Below, piece by piece: positions 1-8,109 of a DNA stretch of 28,937 nucleotides. Location: NCBI GenBank assembly GCA_002938045.1, contig PTLJ01000002.1, positions 1 through 28,937 of the forward strand, read 5' to 3'. The translations under genes and the position numbers were made by a program. Source of the stretch: Alphaproteobacteria bacterium MarineAlpha3_Bin4 (GTDB lineage Bacteria; Pseudomonadota; Alphaproteobacteria; Rhodospirillales; Casp-alpha2). Each line of letters opens with the position of its first letter. The first letter of the stretch is position 1. The notes under the pieces are model-generated. The model searched no databases. It was given only the letters and a program-made list of their open reading frames with translations, and was not told the DNA's origin.

Positions 1-133
1 GCCATCGGCAACCCTTCTCTCGCCTTTTGTCCCTAAATTTCGGCTAAATCGCCGTCGTCCTGAATGGTATCTCGAAACATCCGTCTATCCTACAATTTCA
101 ATTTTTACTGTAAGATTATAGACTTATTTGGAA

Positions 134-206
134 TTGTGATGGAGAGGATTTGAACCTCCGGCCTCCACAGTCCAAAGGTCGGCCCATTGACACCATGCTT
201 GAGCCT
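134..206 (-). other. tRNA-like remnant (not an intact tRNA)
   Basis: Read on the minus strand, this stretch carries a good T-arm (GGAGG, loop TTCAAAT, CCTCT) and, 5' of it, a loop-like CTTTGGA that would give anticodon UUG, plus a D-arm-like GCTC...GGGC. The anticodon stem has several mismatches, and no 5' acceptor strand pairs with the 3' strand CCATCAC. I therefore read it as a decayed tRNA, perhaps of glutamine type, or a chance resemblance. It lies directly downstream of the stop codon of the minus-strand flavoprotein gene. The remaining bases from 1 to 133 show no gene that I can support. Confidence 0.25.
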
Positions 207-213
207 AGACGGA

Positions 214-2661
214 TTAGACCTTTATCCGTTCGCTCTTGGGGTCATATAGCGGCCTTAACGATGCCTTCGCGGCGTATTTCTCACCATTGACCAGGATTTC
301 GTAATCCCCGTTTTCAACAAAATCAATGTCGACACCATCCGAATTTCCCACATAACCGAGACCGACAGCGCCGCCCAGCGTATGGCCATACATCCCCGAT
401 GTAACGTAGCCGACGATTTTGCCGGAGCGGTAAATCGGCTCGTTGTGATAGAGCAACGGTTCCGGGTCCACGAGCAGAAACTGGACAAGGCATTTTTTGA
501 GACCATTGTCCCGTTGCTTGATCAGCGCATCGCGGCCGTTGAAACCGCCCGGCTTGTCCCAAGCAACGGCGAACTCAAGGCCAGCTTCGAGGACGGTGTC
601 CTCGTCGGTGATATCGTGGCCCCAGTGGCGGTAGGCCTTTTCGATTCTGAGCGAGTTCATGGCGTGCAGCCCGACCGGCGCAAGATCGAACTCGGCCCCG
701 GCGGCGAACAACTCGTCGAAGACGTGGGCTGCGAATTCGCTCGGTACGTAGAGTTCCCAGCCCAGCTCGCCAACATACGATATGCGTGACGCGCGCACTA
801 TTGCGTATCCAATTTCGATTTCGCGGCTAGAACCGAACGGGAACTCTCCGTTTGAGAGGTCTGCCGGCGTCAACTTGGCGAGAAGACGGCGCGAGTTGGG
901 GCCCATCACCGAGAACACCGCCAGTGAAGACGTCACATCGGTGAGTACCGCACTGTTATCATCCCTTATATGGCGGCGAAGCCAGTTGAAGTCGCGCACC
1001 TGATTGGTACCAGCGGTGACGATCATGTAATCGTCCTCTGTCAAACGGGTAACGGTTAGGTCGGCCTCGATGCCACCGCGTTCGTTGAGCCATTGGGTAT
1101 AAACGACACGCCCCACATCAACGTTCATATCGTTGGCTGAGACTTGGTTGATGACGGTCTTCGCGTCACGGCCCTGCAGGCGGAACTTGGCGAAGGAAGT
1201 CATGTCCAGCACACCGACATTGTCGCGCATCGCCGTGTGCTCGGCGGCCGAATACTCAAACCAATTTTGGCGCTTAAACGAATACTCGTACTGGGGCTCG
1301 ACGCCTTCCGGCGCGAACCAGTTGGCACGCTCCCAGCCAGCGGTCTCGCCAAAGCAGGCGCCTTTCGCAGCCAACCGATCATGCACCGGCGAGCGCCGGA
1401 TACCACGCGATGTCTTGTATTGATAAAACGGCCAATGCACCGCATAGAGCAGCCCGAGCGTCTCTGTCACCCGATCATGCAGGTAGCGTCCATTGCCTTG
1501 GAACGGCAAGTTGCGCCGGACGTCAACGCTAGCCAGATCGACTGGCGGATGGCCGTCGCGCATCCACTCTGAGATCACCTTGCCAACACCGCCTGCTGAC
1601 TGGATACCGATCGAGTTCAGCCCTGCAGCAACGAACAGGCCCCGTAGCTCGGGCGCCTCACCCAGGTGATAGCGGTTGTCGGGAGTGAAGCTCTCGGGCC
1701 CGCAGAAGAACTTCTGGATGCCTGCCGTCTCCAGCGCCGGTACCCGATGGATAGCCCCATTTAGGATCGGCTCAAAATGATCGAAATCGTCCGGTAGTTC
1801 ATCGAAACAGAAATCTTCGGGAATGCCGTCCATACCCCACGGCTTGGATTCGGGCTCAAAGGCGCCAACCAGCAGCTTGCCAGCATCTTCCTTGTAGTAA
1901 GCGCAAGCGTCGTAATCGCGGAACACCGGCAAATCCGGAGTTACCCCGTCGAATGGTTCGGTAACGATGTAGAAGTGCTCGCAGGCATGCAATGGAACTG
2001 TAACGCCAACAGTGGCAGCCAGTCCGTGCGTCCACATGCCACAGCACAGCACAACGAAATCCGCCTCGATGGTGCCGCTCGTCGTCTCGACGCCGGTGAC
2101 ACGCTCTGAATCGTGCAGAACACGCGTGACATTGGTGTCTTCGAATATTTGAGCGCCCCCCATACGTGCACCCTTGGCCAGCGCCTGGGTGATATCGATC
2201 GGGTTGGCCTGACCGTCGGACGGGATGAAAATGCCGCCGATGACATCGTCGATATTGAGCAGAGGGTAGTGATCGCGGCAGGCCTCGGGCCCGATCACAT
2301 CGACTGCCAGTTCGAACACGCGCGCCATGTCAGCGCGGCGCTGCAAGTCCTCGAAGCGACCCTCATTAGTGGCGATGGAAAGCGAGCCATTCACTTTGTA
2401 GCCAGTAGCCTGGCCCGTTTCCTCCTCCAAGTGATGGTAGAGTTCGGCAGTGTACTTGGCCAGTTTGGTCATGTTCTGGCTATCGCGCAGTTGGCCGATT
2501 AATCCAGCGGCATGCCAGGTGGTTCCACAAGTCAGTTGTTTGCGCTCCACTAGCACCACGTCCTGCCAGCCGATCTTAGTCAGATGATAGGCGATCGAGC
2601 ACCCAATGACCCCGCCGCCAGTAATGACGACGCGGACTTTGTTAGGAACGTCTTTGGCCAT
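214..2661 (-). CDS. Dimethylglycine/sarcosine dehydrogenase-like FAD-dependent oxidoreductase with GcvT domain
   Basis: The 815-residue protein has the two-part build of dimethylglycine and sarcosine dehydrogenases. The N-terminal DAO-type FAD domain has the dinucleotide-binding ITGGGVIGCSIAYHL at about residues 13-27 and the motif CGTTWHAAGL, whose H50 sits where these enzymes attach FAD covalently. From about residue 430 there is an aminomethyltransferase (GcvT) fold domain, which in the family captures the released methyl group as methylene-tetrahydrofolate. Length is typical. The expected role is oxidative N-demethylation of dimethylglycine or sarcosine in the cytoplasm. This fits the sarcosine oxidase operon 6 kb away and the methylene-THF reductase gene. 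The ATG at 2661 is the only sensible start before the FAD motif. The gene stands alone, divergent from the transporter at 2936. The exact substrate among methylated amines cannot be fixed from sequence alone. Confidence 0.85.
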   Translation of the reverse strand: MAKDVPNKVRVVITGGGVIGCSIAYHLTKIGWQDVVLVERKQLTCGTTWHAAGLIGQLRDSQNMTKLAKYTAELYHHLEEETGQATGYKVNGSLSIATNEGRFEDLQRRADMARVFELAVDVIGPEACRDHYPLLNIDDVIGGIFIPSDGQANPIDITQALAKGARMGGAQIFEDTNVTRVLHDSERVTGVETTSGTIEADFVVLCCGMWTHGLAATVGVTVPLHACEHFYIVTEPFDGVTPDLPVFRDYDACAYYKEDAGKLLVGAFEPESKPWGMDGIPEDFCFDELPDDFDHFEPILNGAIHRVPALETAGIQKFFCGPESFTPDNRYHLGEAPELRGLFVAAGLNSIGIQSAGGVGKVISEWMRDGHPPVDLASVDVRRNLPFQGNGRYLHDRVTETLGLLYAVHWPFYQYKTSRGIRRSPVHDRLAAKGACFGETAGWERANWFAPEGVEPQYEYSFKRQNWFEYSAAEHTAMRDNVGVLDMTSFAKFRLQGRDAKTVINQVSANDMNVDVGRVVYTQWLNERGGIEADLTVTRLTEDDYMIVTAGTNQVRDFNWLRRHIRDDNSAVLTDVTSSLAVFSVMGPNSRRLLAKLTPADLSNGEFPFGSSREIEIGYAIVRASRISYVGELGWELYVPSEFAAHVFDELFAAGAEFDLAPVGLHAMNSLRIEKAYRHWGHDITDEDTVLEAGLEFAVAWDKPGGFNGRDALIKQRDNGLKKCLVQFLLVDPEPLLYHNEPIYRSGKIVGYVTSGMYGHTLGGAVGLGYVGNSDGVDIDFVENGDYEILVNGEKYAAKASLRPLYDPKSERIKV

Positions 2662-2935
2662 GGCTTTACTTCCCGTTCTCCGTCGGTGTTTTCCTTAGAA
2701 ATTACTAAAACGACGGCGTCAACACGTGCAATACCCCCTACGACCTCGCTATCGGTGCTAAAGCCCAGTGCGGCACATTAGCCGGTAGGTCATCTCACCT
2801 AACATTTTACAATTGATGACGAAATTTCTAATCCACACAAATACTGGATTTGCAGCACGTGCTGTCTGTGATGCATAGTATACGACAATGCAATTTGGGG
2901 TGACCGGCAGCGGACGACGTTTATAATCTGCGCCC

Positions 2936-3844
2936 ATGCTCGATCTCTGGATACCCCTTACCATCGCTGCCGCTTTCTTTCAGAATTTGCGCTCCGCGCT
3001 GCAAAAGCACCTAAAGTTGCGACTCAGCGACGCCGGCGCGACCTATGTGCGGTTCTTCTATGCCTGGCCGCTTGCGCTCATCTATTGCTGGAGTCTGAGC
3101 GAATTCGGTGGTCTTGCCGTGCCGGCAGCAAACACGCTGTTTCTGCTTTATTGCCTGCTCGGAGGTATCTCGCAGATCGTCTTTACCTTTCTCCTGGTGT
3201 GGATGTTTTCATTCCGCAACTTCGCTGTCGGCACGACCTATTCCAAGACCGAGGTATTACAAGTCGCCATCTTCGGGTTCGTTCTACTCGGCGATACGGT
3301 AACGACGCTCGCGGCGATGGCCATCAGCCTTAGCCTCATCGGCGTAATGGCGCTATCGGTAGCGCAGACCAAGATGTCGGTTACCAACCTGTTCACCAGC
3401 CTGACTGAGAAGGCGACCCTAATCGGGCTTGCCAGCGGAGTCTTTATGGGCGCCTCGGTAGTATTCTACCGGGGTGCCGCGCTCAGCCTTGAGGCCGGCA
3501 GCGCAACCATGCGCGCTGCCTTCGCACTCGCCGTCTCGGTAGTCATGCAGACCGTAATCATGGGAATCTATCTCCGGGTCCGCGATCCGGGGCAGTTGAC
3601 GGCCGTCGTTCGCGAATGGCGTTGGTCGTCACTGGTCGGTATTGCCGGTATGTTGGCCTCGATCTGCTGGTTCACGGCGTTAACGCTGCAAAACGCGGCT
3701 TACGTCCGTGCTCTCGGTCAGATTGAGCTGGTGTTCACCTTTGTCGCCTCAATCTTGTTCTTCAAGGAGAAGACCAAAGCGCTCGAATACGCTGGCATCG
3801 CACTGATCATCGCCGCGATATTGATCCTAGTGCTGTGGGGCTAG
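2936..3844 (+). CDS. EamA/DMT-family membrane transporter
   Basis: The 302-residue, strongly hydrophobic protein has about ten predicted membrane segments arranged as two EamA-like halves, with a charged break near residues 145-155. This is the usual size and layout of drug/metabolite transporter superfamily exporters. The second half ends with the typical EamA pattern of an E-rich loop (FFKEKTKALEYAG) before the last helix. Substrate is unknown; members move amino acids, metabolites or drugs across the inner membrane, most often outward. It is divergent from the dimethylglycine dehydrogenase-like gene across 274 bp and convergent with the small ferredoxin gene, its stop only 11 bp from that gene's stop. 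No terminator hairpin is obvious between the two. Confidence 0.8.
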   Translation: MLDLWIPLTIAAAFFQNLRSALQKHLKLRLSDAGATYVRFFYAWPLALIYCWSLSEFGGLAVPAANTLFLLYCLLGGISQIVFTFLLVWMFSFRNFAVGTTYSKTEVLQVAIFGFVLLGDTVTTLAAMAISLSLIGVMALSVAQTKMSVTNLFTSLTEKATLIGLASGVFMGASVVFYRGAALSLEAGSATMRAAFALAVSVVMQTVIMGIYLRVRDPGQLTAVVREWRWSSLVGIAGMLASICWFTALTLQNAAYVRALGQIELVFTFVASILFFKEKTKALEYAGIALIIAAILILVLWG

Positions 3845-3855
3845 GGGTGGACGGC

Positions 3856-4185
3856 TCAGTTTCCAAGCAAGTGGGCCGGGGGAGTAGCCTCCTCGTCGAG
3901 CAGGCCGCACAGGTCTTCCAACTTATCGAGCAGCGCCGGAACGTCGGCGAGAGTACGACCGAGGATGAAGCGACCGCCGGGAACGAGCTTGATCGTCGGG
4001 CCCTTCGGACACTGGCTCATGCAGACGCTGCGTTCGATTTCGATGGCGATGCAGCGCTTGCGCACCCCGGATTCGATTGCGGCGGCGATATCCTCGCTGC
4101 CACGTGCCGCGCAGGACGGCTCGTCGGCCCGGAAACGCCGGTTGATGCAGATCATCAAAATTTTTGGCGGTGTCTCCTTCACCAA
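3856..4185 (-). CDS. Thioredoxin-fold [2Fe-2S] ferredoxin-like protein
   Basis: This 109-residue protein starts with the beta-strand ILMICINRRF and carries cysteines at about 13, 25, 55 and 59, the last two in CMSQCPKGP. A first Cys pair about 12 residues apart and a C-x3-C pair followed by Pro is the ligand layout of thioredoxin-like [2Fe-2S] ferredoxins (the NuoE-like / Shethna-like domain). A fifth Cys lies at 45. The role is probably single-electron transfer in the cytoplasm; the redox partner is unknown. It lies 213 bp downstream of the class III aminotransferase on the same strand and could share its transcript, although no chemistry links the two. The dehydrogenases nearby are possible partners, which is only an inference. 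Confidence 0.7.
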   Translation of the reverse strand: MVKETPPKILMICINRRFRADEPSCAARGSEDIAAAIESGVRKRCIAIEIERSVCMSQCPKGPTIKLVPGGRFILGRTLADVPALLDKLEDLCGLLDEEATPPAHLLGN

Positions 4186-4398
4186 CCACTCCTCCGGTTT
4201 TCCTGAATCGGATACAACACCTGTTAGATGAAATTGGTGATCGGTTAATGAGCGCAGAATAATTTGAAAGCTTAAGTTTATGCTCGCCGTTTGTCGTTAC
4301 TCGCCCTTGGTGTCACTGCCCGCAGGGATTTGAAGACCGCACCTTCCTTGATGCCCGATGGCAGAAGGATTACGCGTCGACCTTCTACCCTACGACAT

Positions 4399-5709
4399 TC
4401 AAATCGTGCTAAGCGTCATGCGCAGTTTATCGATCATCTCATCGATGTGGCTCTTTTCGGAAATGAACGGTGGTGCAACGATCCCTGACTCGCCGGTAAA
4501 CTTTACGTGCAAGCCGTTCCAGAACAGGTCCTTTTGGATCTGGGTGCCAAGTGCACCAGGCGCACCCTTGGGCTTCAGTTCGACCGCACAGAGTAAGCCA
4601 AAACCGCGGATGTCCTTGATGCAATCCATATCCTGAAGGTCATACATGCCGTCGAGAAAGTAGTCGGCAAGATCGGCAGCACGTTCAAACATATTCTCAT
4701 TGGTATAGATGTCCTGAGTAGCGATACCGGCAGCGCAGGCGGTGGGATGCCCCGAATAAGTGTAACCGTGAAAAAATTCTATGCTGTTTTCGGGAGCAGC
4801 GCTTGTAATGGTCTCGTAGATCTCGTCACGGACGGCAACGGCTCCCATCGGCTGACAGCCGTTAGTTAGTGCCTTGGCCATGGTCATTATGTCCGGTGTG
4901 ACATCGAAGACCTGCGAGGCGAACGGCCCACCGAGACGGCCGAAGCCACAGATCACCTCATCAAATACCAATAGAATGCCGTGATCGTCGCAGATTTTGC
5001 GCAACCGCTCGAGGTATCCTTTCGGCGGCACTAAGACGCCTGTCGAACCGGCGATAGGCTCAACAAATACCGCGGCAATCGTGGAGCCACCATAAGTTTC
5101 GCAGAACCGGGCGAGGTCGTCTGCAAGCTCCGCGCCACTCTCCGGCTGGCCACGAGAAAAGACGTTCTCTTCCAACCAGGTGTGGCGCATGCAGACGATG
5201 TTGGGCAAGACGCCGGTGAAAGTCTCGCGGTTCTTGACCATACCGCTAAGCGAAGTGCCGCCGATGTTAACACCATGATATGCTCGCTCGCGCGATACAA
5301 AGCGCGTGCGCTGAGCCTCTCCACAAGCGCGGTGATAGGCCATGGCGATTTTTAGGGCGGTGTCAATGGATTCGGAGCCAGAATTGACGAAGAACACGTG
5401 ATTGATGGGATCTGGCGTTATACGGGTAAGCTTCTGCGCCAGCTCAAAGGAACCTGGGGTCGCCAACTGGAATGACGGCGCGTAGTCGTTCTCAAGGAGC
5501 TGTTTATAAACCGCTTCAGCAATTTCGCTACGGCCGTGACCAAGTGGGCAGCAGAATAGTCCGGAAGAGCCGTCGAGAACTTTTCCGCCCATGTGATCGG
5601 TAAGGTAGACACCTTCGCCACGAACAACAATGCGCGGATTTTCTTTGAAATCTCGGTTATTTGTGAACGGCATCCAGTGGTTTTCGAGAGTGTTTGCCAT
5701 GTACTGCAT
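4399..5709 (-). CDS. tpa: Class III omega-aminotransferase, probably taurine:pyruvate aminotransferase
   Basis: A 436-residue PLP enzyme of the class III (subgroup II) transaminases. Visible features are the HWMPFTNNR opening seen in omega-amino acid:pyruvate aminotransferases, SGSES near 110-114, AYHGVNIGGTS near 143-153, the cofactor Asp D250 in LLVFDEVICGFGR, and the Schiff-base lysine K279 in MTMAKALTNG. Overall it resembles beta-alanine:pyruvate aminotransferase closely. Its position divergent from xsc makes taurine:pyruvate to sulfoacetaldehyde plus alanine the most likely physiological reaction. That substrate call rests on context; beta-alanine or GABA remain possible. The first ATG (5709) has a GAGGG ribosome site about 10 bases upstream; a second ATG follows three codons later. 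The gene probably shares the 389-bp control region with xsc. No alanine dehydrogenase gene is present in the window. Confidence 0.8.
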   Translation of the reverse strand: MQYMANTLENHWMPFTNNRDFKENPRIVVRGEGVYLTDHMGGKVLDGSSGLFCCPLGHGRSEIAEAVYKQLLENDYAPSFQLATPGSFELAQKLTRITPDPINHVFFVNSGSESIDTALKIAMAYHRACGEAQRTRFVSRERAYHGVNIGGTSLSGMVKNRETFTGVLPNIVCMRHTWLEENVFSRGQPESGAELADDLARFCETYGGSTIAAVFVEPIAGSTGVLVPPKGYLERLRKICDDHGILLVFDEVICGFGRLGGPFASQVFDVTPDIMTMAKALTNGCQPMGAVAVRDEIYETITSAAPENSIEFFHGYTYSGHPTACAAGIATQDIYTNENMFERAADLADYFLDGMYDLQDMDCIKDIRGFGLLCAVELKPKGAPGALGTQIQKDLFWNGLHVKFTGESGIVAPPFISEKSHIDEMIDKLRMTLSTI

Positions 5710-5763
5710 TGTTGTTGATCCCTCTCACGAGTCCAGTATCGTTCCATAGTCGAGGCTAATACG

Positions 5764-5804
5764 AAAGCCCTCTTAACCGCCGAGTTTACCAACGGTAGGG
5801 CTTT
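5764..5804. repeat. Inverted repeat, 8-bp arms, tpa-xsc control region
   Basis: AAAGCCCT at 5764-5771 is exactly complementary to AGGGCTTT at 5797-5804. Inside these arms ACCG and CGGT add four more pairs with a bulge, so the RNA could form a stem of about 12 pairs. It lies about 55-95 bases upstream of the aminotransferase start. It could be an operator or a hairpin in the leader of the minus-strand transcript. Confidence 0.4.
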
Positions 5805-5871
5805 GCTTATACATATTTAACAAATACCGTAACCTGCTAATTGGGCCCCACTCTAGTATCAATTAAGAAAA

Positions 5872-5890
5872 TTTTTCCAGGCCAGAAAAA
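5872..5890. repeat. Inverted repeat TTTTTC/GAAAAA in the tpa-xsc control region
   Basis: Arms TTTTTC (5872-5877) and GAAAAA (5885-5890) flank the 7-base spacer CAGGCCA. The short symmetric arrangement in a divergent promoter region fits a regulator half-site pair, but no footprint or second copy supports this. Confidence 0.3.
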
Positions 5891-5950
5891 GATGCGCGAC
5901 AGTCTATTTAATTTGCACTGCGTCGAAAACGTTAGCAGCCCGCCCCAAAT

Positions 5951-5973
5951 CTGCGAAATGCTAGTTTCGCCAG
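5951..5973. repeat. Inverted repeat GCGAAA/TTTCGC in the tpa-xsc control region
   Basis: GCGAAA (5953-5958) and TTTCGC (5965-5970) are exact complements around TGCTAG. The flanks CT and CAG extend the symmetry with one bulged base. It lies about 130 bases upstream of the xsc start, a plausible place for an activator or repressor site. It is identified by symmetry alone. Confidence 0.35.
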
Positions 5974-6098
5974 TCATTGACGAAAAGCTTCCGTCCGGGG
6001 TGTCGGTGTTATCGAACCGCAATAAAGCCACCGTTTCTTAATGGGTTGCGTTGGCGTCGCTTTGTGTCCATTAACCATTAGGTTTGGTGGAGAGACTT

Positions 6099-7877
6099 AT
6101 GACTAAAATGACAACAGAAGAAGCTTTTGTGAAGGTTTTGCAGATGCATGGTATCGAACATGCGTTTGGGATCATTGGTTCGGCATTCATGCCAATTTCC
6201 GATCTTTTCCCAAAAGCCGGTATCAAGTTTTGGGATGTAGCGCATGAGACAAACGGCGGTTTGATTTGTGACGGTTACACGCGTTCGACCGGTAAAATTG
6301 CAATGGCTATCGCCCAAAACGGACCGGGAGTTACCGGTTTTGTGACGCCCATTAAAACCGCCTACTGGAACCACACGCCGATGCTTCTGGTAACTCCTCA
6401 GGCCGCTAACAAAACAATTGGCCAAGGTGGTTTCCAAGAAGTGGAGCAAATGGCTCTGTTCAAGGATATGGTTTGCTATCAAGAAGAAGTCCGCGATCCC
6501 TCCCGCATCGCAGAAGTTCTCAATCGTGTCATTGAAAAAGCAATCCGCGGTTCGGCGCCCGCACAGATCAATGTGCCACGTGATTTCTGGACCCAGGTGA
6601 TCGACATTAAACTACCACCGATCGTACGTTTTGAACGTCCCGCTGGTGGAACCGCTGCGATTACTGAGGCTGCCAAACTGCTGTCTAATGCTAAGTTCTC
6701 GGTGATTTTGTCTGGCGCTGGTGTTGTAATCGGCGGCGCCATTCCCGACTGTGTTGCCCTCGCCGAACGCCTGGACGCGCCTGTTTGCAATGGCTATCAA
6801 CACAACGATAGCTTCCCGGGTAGCCATCCTTTAGCTGCCGGCCCCCTGGGCTACAATGGCTCTAAAGCGGCCATGGAACTGATCAAGAAAGCCGACGTCG
6901 TTCTGGCCTTGGGCACTAGGCTTAATCCATTTTCAACCCTACCGGGTTATGGCATCGATTATTGGCCCGAAGATGCGTCGATCATTCAAGTTGATATCAA
7001 TTCTGACCGGATAGGTTTGACCAAGAGTGTGACCGTTGGCATTTGTGGCGACGCCAAATTAGTGGCTCAGCAAATTCTTAAGCAACTTTCTTCAACGGCC
7101 GGTGACGCCGGTAGGGAAGAACGCAAGGCACTCATCCATCAGACTAAATCCGCTTGGTTGCAGACACTTACCAGCCTGGATCACGAAGACGATGATCCCG
7201 GCACAACCTGGAACGCAGAATCGCGTGAACGCGATCCAGATTTCATGTCACCGCGTTTGGCTTGGCGGGCCATACAGGCTGCTCTGCCAAAAGATGCGAT
7301 TATATCCAGTGATATTGGCAACAACTGCGCAATCGGAAATGCCTATCCGATTTTTGAAGAAGGCCGTAAATATCTAGCTCCGGGACTATTCGGTCCATGC
7401 GGATATGGTTTTCCGGCCATTCTCGGCGCCAAGATCGGTTGCCCAAATGTGCCCGTGGTCGGTTTCGCGGGCGATGGAGCCTTCGGCATCAGCATGAACG
7501 AAATGACGTCCTGTGGCCGTCAGGAATGGCCTGCGATTACGATGGTAATTTTCCGTAATTACCAGTGGGGCGCGGAGAAACGCAATTCAATCCTTTGGTA
7601 CGACAATAATTTTGTTGGCACAGAACTGGACCCGAACTTGAGCTATGCCAAAGTTGCCGAAGCTTGTGGTTTAAAAGGCGTGAAAGTTAACACCCAATCA
7701 GAACTCACCGCCGCATTGCAGGAAGCATGCGAGGCTCAGAAACAGGACGTGACAACCTTTATAGAGGTCATCCTCAACCAGGAGCTTGGCGAACCTTTTC
7801 GACGCGACGCCATGAAGGCGCCTGTTGAAGTCGCGGGGATTAATCCAGACGATATGCGGCCACAACAGTCCATCTAA
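6099..7877 (+). CDS. xsc: Sulfoacetaldehyde acetyltransferase
   Basis: A 592-residue thiamine-diphosphate enzyme that splits sulfoacetaldehyde with phosphate into acetyl phosphate and sulfite, the key desulfonation step of taurine catabolism. The opening KMTTEEAFVKVLQMHGIEHAF, the ThDP-activating glutamate near residue 50 (FWDVAHET), ANKTIGQGGFQEVEQM and the cofactor motif GDGAFGISMNEM beginning at about residue 458 are all hallmark Xsc sequences, and length is normal. I chose the ATG at 6099 because GGTGGAGAG precedes it at proper spacing; ATG at 6108 is an alternative, and the upstream TTG at 6084 lacks a ribosome site. The gene is noticeably less GC-rich than its neighbours by eye. It is divergent from the aminotransferase and followed after 232 bp by pta, completing the pathway to acetyl-CoA. 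A sulfite dehydrogenase is not in the window. Confidence 0.95.
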   Translation: MTKMTTEEAFVKVLQMHGIEHAFGIIGSAFMPISDLFPKAGIKFWDVAHETNGGLICDGYTRSTGKIAMAIAQNGPGVTGFVTPIKTAYWNHTPMLLVTPQAANKTIGQGGFQEVEQMALFKDMVCYQEEVRDPSRIAEVLNRVIEKAIRGSAPAQINVPRDFWTQVIDIKLPPIVRFERPAGGTAAITEAAKLLSNAKFSVILSGAGVVIGGAIPDCVALAERLDAPVCNGYQHNDSFPGSHPLAAGPLGYNGSKAAMELIKKADVVLALGTRLNPFSTLPGYGIDYWPEDASIIQVDINSDRIGLTKSVTVGICGDAKLVAQQILKQLSSTAGDAGREERKALIHQTKSAWLQTLTSLDHEDDDPGTTWNAESRERDPDFMSPRLAWRAIQAALPKDAIISSDIGNNCAIGNAYPIFEEGRKYLAPGLFGPCGYGFPAILGAKIGCPNVPVVGFAGDGAFGISMNEMTSCGRQEWPAITMVIFRNYQWGAEKRNSILWYDNNFVGTELDPNLSYAKVAEACGLKGVKVNTQSELTAALQEACEAQKQDVTTFIEVILNQELGEPFRRDAMKAPVEVAGINPDDMRPQQSI

Positions 7878-8109
7878 ACTATCGAAAAACGTTAGGAAGA
7901 GACTGTTCAACACGCGCTCCCTGATATTTTATAAGCAGGCAGGTGGGAATTGGCCTGTTGTACTACCGTTCCGTCTAGATACGCTTTCAAAGTCCATTAG
8001 GCATCTCGAGAAGTATAAGGAATATGTCTGATCCCTTGGCAAATACCTGCTAAGAAAGCACCGGAGGTCATCAACGATCCTTCGGCCTGTTCTTTTGCGG
8101 CGAGGCAAT

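Larger units (their letters stand above)
5710..6098. promoter_or_regulatory. Divergent control region between tpa and xsc
   Basis: This 389-bp gene-free stretch separates the divergent aminotransferase and xsc genes, so it must contain both promoters. It is visibly AT-richer than the flanking genes. It holds three inverted repeats, listed separately, and a weak candidate promoter for xsc, TTGCGT at 6046 and CATTAA at 6069 with a 17-base spacer. Short reading frames within it lack ribosome sites and resemble no known protein. Taurine genes in other alphaproteobacteria are often controlled by a MocR-type TauR next door. No such regulator lies in this window. Confidence 0.6.

Noticed and set aside
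6084..6098. Earlier TTG start for xsc
   Set aside because: The TTG overlaps the ribosome-binding sequence of the ATG at 6099, and Xsc proteins normally begin close to KMTTEEAF.
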